The notes beneath the pieces are model-generated. The model searched no databases and was not told where the DNA came from. It saw only the letters and a list, made by a program, of their open reading frames with translations. From NCBI GenBank assembly GCA_013400115.1, contig VXBP01002601.1:199267-263266 (forward strand): DNA of 64,000 nucleotides, written 5' to 3'. Every line of letters starts with the position of its first letter. The first letter of the stretch is position 1. Below are positions 35,609 through 48,377 of this stretch, one piece after another. The position numbers were made by a program, and so were the translations under genes. This DNA is from Rhinopomastus cyanomelas (taxonomy: Eukaryota > Chordata > Aves > Bucerotiformes > Rhinopomastidae).

Positions 35609-38600
35609 CTAGGAGGGAAAAAATAAAACATTAAACAAGATCTGCCACTAGAAAGCAGATAAAAAAAAACTGTGTTCTGCAGAATGTAAAAATGCAGCAC
35701 CACACTGTACCTCATGCAGCAGAAGCCAGTCTCAACCCAGATCCCCACAAACTCAGTACCAGAATCACTGATCATACCCAGCAGAGGCAAGTAGTATTAC
35801 CCGACTGTCATTTAACACCCAGAGCTATGTTTTACAGTTTTGTTGGTTCAGCCTTGCATAAGAGTACCTTGAATTCACAGTTAGAGAACACTTGTCCTTA
35901 CCTAGCAAATATTTCAGGGCAAATCACTCATCAACTATGCAAAGTACGTAGTGCAGTTCTGCCTATGTAGTTACAAGCACACACTGGTTGTAGTATTCTA
36001 CCTGTTTTATAATTAAAAAGCTGCAGCATTCAAGTTACAGAGTCAGATAAGAAATTCTCAAACTATACGAAAGCTTCAAGGGAAGTCATTACTTAGAATT
36101 TTGCAGAAAGCATCAAACTGATGTCAGCTTTACATCTAATGTTTACATACACAGAGCTTAACAAGCAGTAGTTATTTCAGCTTAGACAATCATAAGGAAT
36201 TTTTTTCAGATTAGGGACAGGAGTTCAGTATCAATCATTACAGTAAGGCTTTTTTTTCCCCAATGATGAAACTATGTGAGTCTTTGTACTTGGAAACAAA
36301 ATCATACTACTGATCAGAGAGAATAGTTTATAACTCAAAATCCCCTTCCACCTTTTTTCATTCTGCTACAATGTTGAGGAACAATTATCACAGTGTTCTG
36401 TAACTTCTCTTAATATACACAAGAGTGCTTATACACACACCACAGTACACCACATGAGCTAAAACACTGTGCTAGTGCACTCCAGACACAGCTACCCAGC
36501 TGTTAATCCAAACTGATGAGAAAGGTAGGCCAGGTATAAAGCAGGCAAGGCATTTGCTCATCACGAGACGGCTCACGGGCAAAAGCAAGTCTAGATGTTC
36601 ACAAAATCCAGTTTATGTATCTGACAGTGACTTCTAGCAACACTCTACAAATCAGAAAGGCTCTTGACCAAGTTTAAATTGCAACATGTCCTTTTAACCA
36701 ACAGGATTCAAGTTTTATCTGTGCTGTTTTAATCAATGATAAGAAGAGTTCTACTAAGTAACTCAAAGACCAACAGCATTTCCGTTAGTAAATCAACATA
36801 AACTAATACAGATTAGAAAAAAAAAGCTGTCTAGAAGAACTTAAGAGTACAGCTAGCTGTCAGTGTTCTTTGTCCTAAGAGACCTGCCTAAAATTCGTAA
36901 TCTTTAAAACAAATGCAGATTACCAAAGCTCAATCTTTCAAGCCCTTAGAACGATCAACAGTTATTTTCAGATCAGTGTACTGGTGAAGTAGAAAAGCAC
37001 CCTCTAAAAGACCCCCACTATCCACATAAAGAAGAGGCTCAAAACTGACTTTCCCCTACTACTGGGCAACACTCCATTATGATTCACCTCTCCAGATCAG
37101 CTAATCACCACTGTTCATACAAAAAGCCTCCAGCTGAAAAACATACTGAAAATAACTGCTCTAAAGCAGCAGAAACAAGTAACATAGGACAAGAACACAG
37201 AAGAAGAGTTACTCTGAGAGTTGATAGTTTTGGCAGGAAACAAAAGGTGAAATATTAACTGAAAAATAAGATCAATGAATGGTGCCATGGTGCACACAGT
37301 TTTGTAGGGAAGGCGAGAACAATTTGTGTGTCTATAGCTTGCTATTTATTGCTGTTATAATAAACTGGACACAGCCTAGAAACAGTAACAAAATAGACAC
37401 TCCTCAAGCCCATTTATCCAATAATCTATTGGAAAGCTATCGATTCCAATACAGTCAAAACTAAACAACAGCATTAACTTGTACCAAGTCTCTGGCTTCT
37501 CTAAGCTAAAGGAGTTGCTAAATAGTTGCCAAGGAGTGCACTCTCCAATAAGCTCATTTGTTTTTCAGAACCCAGGCTTTCAGAAACTCAACTGTGGATT
37601 TGTTTTTGTCCCAGTAAGAGTCAAGATTCAGTCAACCAGCTACTAAACAAGTAACAAGCATCTAATTGAGCAGATGTCATTTGTCTTACCTTATCTACAT
37701 TCGCTCTAGTTTTGGCAGAGGTTTCTACATACTGCACGCCCCACTCATCTGCCTTACTTCTAGCCTCTTCTATAGGCACTTGCCTGCGCTCTTCCAAGTC
37801 AGATTTGTTTCCCACTACCAGTAAGGGGATTTTATCCTCTTCAGCCTTCACACGCAGAATCTGTTCCCTAATGCATCAAGTAGTCAAAATAAAAATGTCT
37901 GTGTTAGTAGTAGCACTAAAACCCCCTCCCTTATGAGGAGCGGATCATGCAGTCTGCACATCACTAGCATTTACAACAGTACTTAGGACTACATTTCCAA
38001 ACAGTCAAACAATTTTAAATTATTCACTTCCTCGAAAGCAGTTTTACTGATTAGTTAGTACCCAGGCTCTAACAAAGAGCAGCGTGGCAGAAGAGTAACT
38101 TTTCCTTATTCAAATATGAACGGCCACAAGCATCACTTTTGCCAAGTTTCACCTTGGAATTCAGTCATGTTCTTAAATTTCCAGTCTACACACCATCTCA
38201 ACATAGGTCTGGGCAAGATGTTTTTCTAAAGCAGTAAGTTGGAAGCAACCTAAGTATCTGGCAGAGATTATTAGTGGCTACCTAAACTTCACACACAGGA
38301 AAAAGTTACTAAATAGTGCTAAACAACTTTGATCCTTTCCAAAAAAATATGCAAACCATCAGCATTGACCTGTCTACCATTTATTATTCTAAACAGACTC
38401 ATCGGCCTCCAGGAAGGAGACAGAGTAAAGCAGTAGGTCAGTCTTAAAAACTGTGCTGTTACTGGAATAAAACACAGGTTGAAACTAGACTGACACATGC
38501 TGCTGTCCATCCAGCACACTGAAAGAACTGTACCAGTCTACAATTATTTTTAGACTCCTTCACTAGTAACAAGACCCAAACTAGGCTTGAGAATGGTGTT

Positions 38601-41600
38601 ACACCTCATCTCACTTAGCCACCACACTGCTTCAAGATGCCTGAACTTCCCATCCACAAAATAACTGAATGAATGCGGAGCACACTGAGAATCTGAAATA
38701 GTGTTAACAGTGAAGCAATCGCTGTCGCATTCAATTGTACCTTCATGCATTTTCAGATTAGAGATGCACCAAAAGCAAACAAAGCATAGCACAAGCAGGA
38801 GAGCAAGGGTTTAAAAGCAAGCCCGTAATCTGTTCGGTATTCAACGTAGTCTAAGCGTTATGGGAGTTAGAGAATCAATGTTACTGCTGTTTAGCTTGTG
38901 ATGCTGGCTACCTACCCACTCCTGTCTCCTTCCTAGGGAATGGTTTTCTGAGGAGCTGGTTCTTGCATGTCAGAGTAAGATTCCATTTAACAAATTATAG
39001 CATTTGTTTACCTCTGAACAATATGAAAAGATATTCTTCATATCAAAGCTTTTAGGTCCTTCTTGCCTATCTTAAGGGCTAGAATTGCTTTTTCATTGTT
39101 TTGCTGTGTTGGCATCTTGGCCCACCACACAGTTGCCTAGTTACAGAAGTCTGACTTGGAAAAACAAACCACCAAGACTAATTCTTACTCTTTTTATCCA
39201 AAGCCTTAAAGCCTTGAGTTTAACCTTAAATTTCACTCAAGCACACAAGGCCAAAACTGAGGCTGAGTACTTCCAAGTATCTCATTTGCTTGTTTTTCTA
39301 ATGTTATCTGACATTTTTCTCCATCTTCTACTACGAAGAGTCTGAGTGTTCCGTTTTGCAGTCCTAAAAGTTCAACCATTTAGCCCCTTTCAGTATTCCA
39401 GTCACAGAAAAAAATCAGTAAAACTGCTCTGCTTATGTGCCTCATGACTATCAGTCTTCTAAAGTGCGACCAAGTCGTATGTGACAAAAACAACAGTACC
39501 CTATACCTCAAAGATGATGCAGTCTCCTACTACTATTGGAACAGTATAACACATTAAGAATCTGGACTAAGCTAGAGTTCTTCACAGCTTTAAAATATAT
39601 CTTAGAATTAGGTGTCTACCTTAGCACCAGCACTTGCATTACAACTAGTATCTGTTTAACTTGTACCACCGAAGGGAAGTGAACATAAGCCAGACTGATG
39701 AGGTTTTCTTCTGGCAACCAGGAAGTGTTAGGTGTTCCTTACACGTTTTGCCAAGTTTCACTTCAAGTTGTTCAGTCGTCTCATGAAGACTGGATCACAT
39801 TCTACACTGAGGCAACGGACTATTATCAAACAGGAGTTAGAACACTAGCCCTGAAGAACCTGGCTACACGAGTTCTGGGACCAGAACCATAGTTTAAACA
39901 CTTTTATTTTTCTTTACATAAGCAGTTTGTGCTCAGCCTGGTGCTGATTTTTACATTAGACTGCTAATCTCAGTAACAAAAATGGAAGCATTTACTACTG
40001 ATGTGTGTCTTTCTAGGAATATGTCTGCCTACAACAATACTGCTTCGCTGCCAACCCTTGTTTGGCACTAATCCATACCTGAGAATGGAAGCTAATCCTT
40101 CCTTTCCTTAGAGCACCTGCTTTTAGCAGTAAGCAATAGTGTCTGAAACTTGGCCAAAAGGCAGACTTAATTCCAGAAGCACTGCTAAGATAATTAAATT
40201 TCACATCCACAAAGACTGAAAATTGGCTTGAATATGTATGTTTTAGGAGTCCAAGAATCTGTTACTTGCCTGAAGTTGCTGCTGGCATTATGTATTCATC
40301 AGTAGCAGATACAAAGACTACTACAGCCAGAGGCTGGATATCATGGTTTAAGTTACTGGTTACTGAGAGCAAAATGGCTGGATTGCCATTTTTATTTGCC
40401 AATAATAACAGACAAAAGACAAGGCTGTACCTTTTAAGCATTGTCAGAGCAACACAGGAACCAGTTATTTCCCCCTGCCTGGGAGAGAAACTACTTACCG
40501 AAACTCTGCTGTTGCTGTGAAGGACTCATGCTCAGTTATTGAGAAGACTAGAAGAAACCCTTCCCCACTGCGGAAATAGTTATCTCTGATAGCCGCATAA
40601 TCCTCCTGTCCTGCTGTGTCCAGGATGTCTATCTGCACTTCTTCACCATCCAGAACTACTTTCTTTCTGTAGCTGTCAGCCTTGGTAGGTTCATAGTCTT
40701 CTACAAACTGAAGATTATAAGCAAGGGATTAGTGTTTAGCATTCCTGTCAAATAGTATTTGTACAAATCCATTCTCTTTCACTTCAGTGATATTTAAATT
40801 CCCCAAAACCCTCTCATAATTCACTCAACTGCTAAGTTCCACCACTTTTACTATAAAAAGCAAATTATTTAAGCATGCAATACATCAAAGAGTTAGTCTG
40901 CCTCATCGAGGGAAACTGTCTTGCTACATGAAACACTGTTCAGCAATTTCAGCACAAGTTAAGGGCGAAAGACACAATAAAATCTACCAGCAAACTGGCA
41001 GCATTATTTAGACCATCTGTTTCAAGAAAAAGCATTTCTGTGTACTTCAGGTACAGGTATCTGAAGCTTCAGCAGCAGTGTAGATGACAGCATCCAGCTG
41101 CTGAAAATGAAAACCTGTTCCATAATTATACAAACATGTACTTTAATCCATTCCATATGCCAGTTCAACTTGTGCTGACAGTGCAAATCCAACACAGGCT
41201 CTTGACCTGTGGCTATGCCATAGGCCTGATTAAGCTGGCCGGCCTTCGCTAGCAACTACGTCGCCTACTCTGATACATCACTAAAGTATGTAAGGACAGC
41301 CTATACATAAACACCAACTTCTGAATTACAGGACCATGTACTCTTTCACATACTAGTTTAGATTGTCTGATCTGGCTTCCTGTAAACCAGTATGGAAGAA
41401 TTCATGCTACAAACATGCCTGCTTCATCCAGTTCAGAACAAGCTAGAATGTTTTCTGACTAACTGCTGTAAGAGAAGCTGCAACAAAATTAAAGCTCAAT
41501 GCCAACTGGTAATAGCCTCTGCACACTGAAGTGAGCACATGCACATTATACTTGTCTTTTGGACTGTTCTTTGGACTGATAAGCATCAATTTCGCCACCC

Positions 41601-41879
41601 TCAGCCAAAGACATCCTCAGAGGGCACCTTTCCCAGACTCTTACATTCTGCCAGTTAGGTCATTCGGTCTTTTGCTACTTATATTTACTTCCCCTGTCCC
41701 ACTAAAGTAGTTTACAAAGTTGTATCCACTGCTGCTTTGAAGAAGCTGAACCAAAAGCTACTTACCTCATCATACATAAATTGAAGAGTGAGTGCAGATT
41801 TGCCCACACCTCCACTGCCAACCATAATCACTTTATGGAGAGCCAAGGAACTCTGATTCTTGCTCTTGCTCGCAGCCAT
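35489..41879 (-). CDS. RALB: Ras-like small GTPase RalB, complete, join of four coding exons
   Basis: Joining 41879-41766, 40707-40499, 37867-37690 and 35608-35489 gives 621 bases: 206 residues plus TGA, the human RalB length. RalB is a membrane-bound GTP/GDP switch activated by RalGEFs; it acts through the exocyst (Sec5, Exo84) and RalBP1 in vesicle traffic, survival signalling and autophagy. Visible motifs are the P-loop GSGGVGKS (21-28), switch [10 protein letters not shown] (43-51), DTAGQE (68-73), NKSD (128-131), ETSAK (156-160), a basic hypervariable tail and the geranylgeranylation CAAX box CCLL (203-206). Ser198, the PKC site known in human RalB, is kept. RalB rather than RalA is supported by [31 protein letters not shown] and the [10 protein letters not shown] tail. 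Introns are GT-AG with consistent phases. Confidence 0.98.
37690..37867 (-). CDS. RALB: RALB coding exon 3: guanine-specificity motifs
   Basis: Completes Arg108 and encodes residues 109-167 ([12 protein letters not shown] to TRANVDK), with NKSD and ETSAK, which read the guanine base. The acceptor is GATGCATTAG, a weak pyrimidine tract but exactly in phase; the donor is GATAAG|GTAAG (GT at 37689-37688). Confidence 0.97.
40499..40707 (-). CDS. RALB: RALB coding exon 2: switch I and switch II
   Basis: Encodes residue 39 to the first two bases of the Arg108 codon, from [13 protein letters not shown] to TATAEF(R). It contains the effector loop and the [21 protein letters not shown] switch II region. 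The acceptor is ATAATCTTCAG and the donor is TTTCG|GTAAG (GT at 40498-40497). The effector region is identical to that of mammalian Ral proteins as I know them. Confidence 0.97.
41766..41879 (-). CDS. RALB: RALB coding exon 1: N-terminus and P-loop
   Basis: Encodes residues 1-38, [16 protein letters not shown] through QFMYDE, including the P-loop. The ATG sits in a good Kozak context (A at -3, G at +4). The exon also carries 43 bases of 5' UTR, its acceptor being CTGTCTGCAG with AG at 41924-41923. The donor is GATGAG|GTAAG with GT at 41765-41764. The codon boundary is phase 0. Confidence 0.97.
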
Positions 41880-43280
41880 TGTCCTGCTTGCCACTGATGA
41901 AGTGCCAGGCAACCACTTAGATCTGCAGACAGAAGAAACAGTCACCACCCATTACAATGGTGCCATCACAGTAGCATGCAGGTAAAGCACCTCAATATTG
42001 CTGAAATATCACATCAAAAGCCTGCTGAGCAGCTCTGAAGAACAAGCCATTTCAAGGCACTGGCAAGAAAATTGTGTCACTGATGTCTGAAGTATGAGTA
42101 GGAATAAGGTATTAGAACAAATACCTTCTATTTGTGACAGCGCTACCATTGCTAAAAGCGCCAAAGGTTTCTCCAAGCAGTTGCTAGCTGAACAAGCTGT
42201 TCTTATTTGTAAATCCATCCTACATGACTGCTATCTAGAGCAGTTTCCAAAGGAAAAAACAACCCACACTTTCTCAAATGACATGAAATTAAGTAGGTTT
42301 TATTGTTCTTGTTATAAAAGCTTTATACCTTTCTAAAATATCCCTTTAATGTTGATGCAGTTTAGCTTCAACCTGGAAGCAGAACTATACCTTAGATCTT
42401 CTTATAGGTAGAAAGATGACTTTTGATCTCTCCAATTTAAAAAGAGATACAAGTACATTCTGTCAGAAACAATTTATAAGCACTTACAAGAGCCTCATGA
42501 CACTGGCATTTGTTTTATATTTTTTCTGGTTTTTGATGCTGCAGATCTAACTTGCTTTTGTCAAAAAATCCTGCTTTAACACAAGAAATTCTCCCTTCCT
42601 CTTCTTTGAATGCTGCAATATCATAGAAGAGTGAGTTTCAAAAAACAAGTACTGCTTAACTAGCATTGTGTGTGCGTTATACAGACTGAGTTATTAAGTG
42701 CTGGAGAACTCTCAATATTGCTTTTTCTAGAAATATCTGGACACAGCAGTTCTGAGAAATGTAAGCATCAGTCGTCACAGTGATCAGGATACAGAAGTAG
42801 CTTTATGGAAGCACATTATGGAGAGAAGCAGAAGTGAGAGATACACAAAGATGTGCCAGGATTCCCACACATTAAAAAACACCTGAACATGTGTTATTTC
42901 TAGCCCTACATGAGTGCTAGAAAGGGAGGTGCTAGGATAGCAACACAACTGAGTGTCCCAGCTGTTTATATCCTGGCAGAGTGTTGTAAGGAGAGCAGTA
43001 GACTATTCAGGAACCACCACTGTGGCAAGCAGCTAGACCAGCCTCAACTTACAGCATCAAGAACCACAGAGGCAAAAGGCCTTACTAGAAGCCTCAAATT
43101 TGCCTAGACACAATTACTAGAGTAAGACATGGGGACTGCTCACCACACTCTTAAGTTGTACTTCAATCCAGTAAAAGTTATGTAGAACACTACATTAGTA
43201 AAAACTTCAGGACAACTAGCTGCCCTAAACAACATTAGGGAGGGACTAAGGTACTATCAGCCTACAAACACAAAGATTTT

Positions 43281-43400
43281 TTTAGCTTGGAAAGGACTCC
43301 TGGATGTCATCCAGTTCAAACCTCTCCCTTAAAGTAATTGGCTCTAAACACTTAAGTTTACACACCCTGCATTTTGAAGCTAACAATTCCATGACCAGTC
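43281..43400 (-). mobile_element. Diverged CR1-like 3' fragment
   Basis: The plus strand carries GCTTGGAAAGGACTCCTGGA and TGTCATCCAGTTCAAACCTC, resembling the complement of a CR1 tail of an older subfamily. The octamer tail is missing and divergence is high. Confidence 0.4.
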
Positions 43401-43729
43401 TGGGAAACCTGCCATGGGGTACAATGATGAAGATTTTTTTCCCCCCCTTGTCATAACTATGTTATGAAAAGCAACAAATCAAACTAAGTTCTCAGTGACT
43501 ACTGCATGCAAGAACAAACATGCCAACAATGAAGTGCCCTTGGGACAGCTTTTTCAAACATCTGAGGAGCAGTGCTTTTCCATGCAGAGTATTTTACACA
43601 CCTGTTTGCTACACATAGTAAGTACAGTAATGCAAATTAATCACCTTTAATCATTCATTATAGGGTAAACACTGGAAGTGAGGAGAGATATTTTCCCCTG
43701 GTAGTCTTCTATATTATGTTACATTTATG

Positions 43730-44284
43730 GCGTAGACAGGAGGACTCTTCGCTGGGTTAGAAACTGGCTAGACGGCCGAGTCCACAGGGTGGTGGTGAAC
43801 GGCGTGAAATCCGGTTGGCGGCCAGTCACAAGCAGTGTCCCTCAGGGCTCAGTTTTGGGACTGGTCTTGTTTAATATCTTTATCAATGATCTGGATGAGG
43901 GGATCGAGTGCACCCTCAGTAAATTTGCAGATGACACAAAATTAAGCACAAGTGTCGATCTGCTGGAGGGTAGGGAGGCTCTGCAGCGGGATCTGGACAG
44001 GCTGGAGCAATGGGCTGAGCTCAGCTGTATGAGGTTTAACAAGGCCAAGTGCCGGGTCATGCACTTTGGTCACAACAACCCCCAGCAACGCTACAGGCTT
44101 GGAGAAGAGTGGCTGGAGAGCTGCCTGGTGGAGAAGGACCTGGGGGTGTTGATTGATAGCCGGCTGAACGTGAGCCAGCACTGTGCTCAGGTGGCCAAGA
44201 AGGCCAATGGCATCCTGGCCTGTATCAGAAACAGCGTGACCAGTAGGAGCTGGAAGGTGATTGTGCCCCTATACTCGGCACTTG
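43730..44284 (+). mobile_element. CR1 LINE internal fragment with partial reverse transcriptase ORF2
   Basis: An open frame from 43789 to the N at 44285 encodes the C-terminal part of the CR1 ORF2 polymerase. Recognisable blocks are SVPQGSVLG, LFNIFINDLDEG, the catalytic FADDTKLS motif, DLDRLEQWAELS, and RLGEEWLES...DLGVLID. About 165 codons without a stop suggest a fairly young copy. The 3' part expected of every CR1 is absent: the sequence stops matching exactly at the N and continues as unrelated DNA. It is not a functional element. Confidence 0.9.
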
Positions 44285-44285
44285 N
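44285..44285. other. Single N at the CR1 break
   Basis: One ambiguous base marks the position where CR1 homology ends. It may be a contig join or an unresolved base. Confidence 0.95.
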
Positions 44286-45899
44286 CTCCCTGTATAGCAG
44301 AAATATGTACTTGTGATAGCGACAGTAAATTCAGGCATTACCCAAGGGATTCCAAACCTGATGAGGACAGAGAGAGAACAACAGCACACAGCTTGCTCAT
44401 AGTAACTTGGATAAATGTATTTTGTCCCAATTCAAGAGGGCTCTTGCTTTGACAGTAGCAGATAAACTGCTTTCTGATTCTTAGCAACTTAGCAGTAATT
44501 ATGACTGGTTTTTGAGTATTCCTTTAATAAGTACCCTTATGTTTTTGTAGTATTATCTAACACAAAGCTTTCAAGTTAAACGTTTTCCTGGCAACACAAG
44601 CTTAGTGATACTGCTTATTAAAGTTGATCCAAGTTCTCTATGCTAGCAACTGCAGTAAAAAGATATTTACTAACAGTCAGCAGAGAAGACAGCAACTTTC
44701 TCCCTCCTGTCAATACAGATATCTGGTCATATTAAAGGAATAGCTGCCTTTTAGGTAAATAAAAGCCTGACCAGTATGATTCAATTAAAGGTTGTTAGAG
44801 ATAAACATAACAAATGTTGAAATCCTTCCCCATCCTACTACAACACTGGTCAGCAGAAACTGCAAGGTCAACCTTACAATGTTAATACTGTATTTCAGTT
44901 AGAAGTCAGGTAAAGAAAACCCACCAACATACAAATTTATGACGTGACTGCATCTAAAGCCAGCTCAGCTCTTAGTGGCCAAGGTACTTGACCATACCTG
45001 AAGAGCTGTTACAAGTGTCACTTGAACCTTCTGGAGTACCAGCAGCACAAAAACCCATTCAGTGCAGGAGTCTGCTCACAACACAATCTTTACTCTGTAT
45101 GCTCAGAAGCTTCACATGAGGCATCTCTTAGGTGGCAACAGAGGGAGCATGGTGCCCATCCAGCCCTAGAACAGCCACACAGGCAAGAACAAGGCAAGGC
45201 TGTGGTACAGGAATGTCAGTACTCACACAGAAGTACCACTGTTCAGAAAACAGGCTAAAAGAAAAAATGACAGATTCAGAAAGGGGCATGGCACGATTTT
45301 AATCAGAATATTTTAACTAACCATGAAAAGTCAGAGCCAATTGTTCGTTTAGTTGCATTTCTACCTCTGCAGCCCAAAAACATTTACATAATCATGGTTC
45401 AAAGCTCCATTTTAACAGTTCCTTGAGATTAAAAAAAGCCATCTAACACACAAGTGTATAAGTGAAAGCTCTGTCAACTCTGAGCAGGCAAGGATGAGTT
45501 TTCATCCCCACCCTGTAGATTAAGCATCCTCGAGACTGACAAGCCACCAACATTAACTCCTATGTTCCTTACAGAAAAGGAAGTATTGGGAAATGCAACC
45601 ACTTCAAAAAATAGCAGTGTCTAGAAGAACCTGTGATGACTCTGTGAAGAGTCTTACTAGATCTGCTGAAGAGCCTGGTCTGAATAACTGAATTCTGTGC
45701 TAAGTATTCTCTCCTCTCCCACACTGCTCTCTTTACTTGCTGGAAAGCAACTGTACTCAAATGACAAGCTTTACCCTGCTGACAGGAAGGGAAGCAATCC
45801 AGTCAATGGCAGTCAATCTGTTAAATTTCAATCTGTCATTTTACCCTGTTTTAAATGACACTATGTTGAACTTTGTGTAGTCACAAGTGTTACAAGCTG

Positions 45900-45956
45900 T
45901 AAAAAAAAAAAAACAACACACACAAACCACCACAAAAAAACCCCACCACAACCAAC
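45900..45956 (+). repeat. A-rich low-complexity tract
   Basis: A13 is followed by CA- and CCA-rich sequence with a further A7 run. No adjoining retroelement was recognised. Confidence 0.85.
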
Positions 45957-48171
45957 CTTCTGAATCATTTTTAGAGGGGGGTTACTGCTGGTTAGCTTCA
46001 TCTTGCTTCCATATAAAATATTATATAGAGCCCAGGTTAGAGCATAAATTTCTTCAGGTAGACTTTCATCTTTAAGAAATTAGAAGCATCACCTGCTTCA
46101 CCTGCTTTTAAAAATAAGGATTAAATCATTGACTCAGTAACTCTGGATTTGTTTTATAATAGGTTATACAAAGCCTTAGGCACAACAGGATTTGTGATGC
46201 TGGTGAAAGATGCTCTTTGGACCAATAAATGAAGGTTACACCAGCAGACAATCTGTCCACATGAAGCACAGAAAGATGTACAAGTGAAAAACCACAGTAG
46301 CTACCAAGAAGCTGTTTTGATTTAGACATCTGAAGAGCTGTGCTTGGCCACAGGACTAATGCCACACTCAGTATAAGAAATCTAACACCAAGCTCAGCCT
46401 TCCCTTGCCTTACCTGTTTAGATTATAAATTCTACAGGTTAACTAAGACCTCAGCAGTGTTGTGCAATTCTTGGCCTTGAAACCGAGCACATGAAGGCAT
46501 TTGTTTATAAACAGCTTCATGAACTCCAAATGTAAGCATCAGTTTCCTATTTCTCCATTCTCTCCTCAGCCTAAACAGTTAAATTGTTCAAAACACTGTT
46601 GATTTACCTAATCCAGATTAACACTATACTGAGTAACTATGTATATCTCAAACCAGATTGCGCTTCTACATCCCTTTTTATTTCACCTGCATTAAGACTC
46701 CACAGTACCGCAGTCAGAGAGGAAAAAGCACTTGTCACATCACAAGGAACCCATTTTGCCACAGTCCACACAAATACATAGAAGAATCTTCAGTAAGCTT
46801 ACCTGTTTTACAGTAAACATTCTGTTACTATAATACAAAAATTACAGAACCCTCCATAGCTTTAATGGGAATTGCTTCTAGTTTTTCCAATTAAGTTTGA
46901 AATTTAAAACTGAAACAAAGCTCTAAACTCAAAATTGCTGAGATCAGCCCTTGTTCTCTTGCTGTGCAGCTGATATCTTTAAACATTTCTTTTCATTGCT
47001 ATCCTGCCACTGAAAGCAGCCATTCTTTGGATTTTAAAACAGGATTCCAGAAGCCCTTAGCCCGATAGCTAGACAGAGGAGCTTTGTTAAACTCTTCAGA
47101 TATCTACTTTTGAATGAAAAATCTGTGTATTCAGCCTACTAAACACTTAAATATGATGCCATCAAAAGCAAGCACAAGTAGGACAAGGCTTTGCAATAGT
47201 ATTTCAGTGATTCTCATTTATCAAAATATAAATCAGAGGCTCTGAGGTGTTTGGTTCTGTGATATGCCCACAAGAACACAGTCACAGAAAGTCCCTAGAT
47301 CACAAAACTAATTAACAATCTCACTGAGCTATGAACTCTAAAAGAGTTCCTCAGCTGCTCTGAGGTTATCCAGAAAATATTTAAGTACTGAAATTCCATT
47401 AGCTTTCAGTGGACTGTAAAAGCTCCAACTGGTAACTCAACTACACCAAAAAAACAAGTTCATTGGAGATTAAGTAGAATATTTAATGCTACTGAAAATT
47501 TTAGGATATGCAGACTAAAAATAAATACTCCTCTATCTTCTTCTCCTGTGCTAATATCTTGGCATGTCTCCTGTTGCTAGTTGTCAAACTAAACAGACTG
47601 CAATGTGTCTGCCAGAAATTCCTGCTTAGGATATCCTTGTGTCCTTCCTCATATACTGGTGGGTATTTCTGCCTTCTCAGTTGCAGTTACAGATTTTTCT
47701 GGGCCACAGTTAATCAGATCAAGGATTTAATGCAGCTTGAGACTTGCTGCAGAGAATACTGGGGCAGCAGTTTAATTCTCCGTTGATACGACCCCACACT
47801 ATCTCCATCCTGTCCTTTGGCCACACCTCCCTCAGCCCTGGCTATCCAAGCCCAGTGTGCTCGTACAGCCAACATACTACTGCACTGTCCAAACTGGGCA
47901 CTGAGTGAAACCCAAGCCTAGAATTGGCTTTTGGTATATAACCAGGCAATTCCTCTCTGTGAATTCTCTGTGAAAGATTTATTAGTAGATTTAGAGTTGC
48001 AAAGATAAGGGCACTGGACAGGAAACTAGAAATTGATTTAGAGAACTTAGCTTGGAAAAGAAGGAATCTAGAGCAATGAACTACCTTTCTTTGTACACAT
48101 GAAGGATATAGATTGGATGTTTATCAGAAGAAGAGGCAATAAACATACCCCTAAATGACACAGGAGAACTA

Positions 48172-48377
48172 CAGAATGAACTTCTTCACAGTGAGGGTGA
48201 CGGAGCACCAGAACAGGCTGCCCAGGGAGGCTGTGGAGTCTCCTTCACTGGAGATGTTCAAGACCCGCCTGGATGTGTTCCTGTGTGACTTGGTCTAGGT
48301 GATCCTGCTGTTGCAGGGGGATTGGACAAGATCTTTCGAGGTCCCTTCCAATCCGTAATGATTCTATGATTCTATGA
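48172..48377 (+). mobile_element. CR1 LINE 3' end with octamer tail
   Basis: Well-preserved sense CR1 3' UTR: CTTCTTCACAGTGAGGGTGA, AGGCTGCCCAGGGAGG, GATGTTCAAGACCCGCCTGG, CTAGGTGATCCTGCT, and the terminal ATTCTATGATTCTATGA at 48361-48377. The copy is 5'-truncated at the start of the 3' UTR. Confidence 0.95.

Larger units (their letters stand above)
35609..41765 (-). other. RALB: RALB introns between coding exons
   Basis: Three introns occupy 40708-41765 (1.06 kb), 37868-40498 (2.6 kb) and 35609-37689 (2.1 kb). They are AT-rich with occasional poly-T/poly-A runs. I recognise no transposon, RNA gene or additional exon in them. Confidence 0.8.

Noticed and set aside
35489..41879. RALA as the identity of the GTPase gene
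   Set aside because: Diagnostic residues ([36 protein letters not shown]) and the INHBB neighbour match RALB.
43789..44316. A host gene encoding a reverse-transcriptase-like protein
   Set aside because: It is the ORF2 remnant of a CR1 LINE, truncated at both ends and broken at an N.
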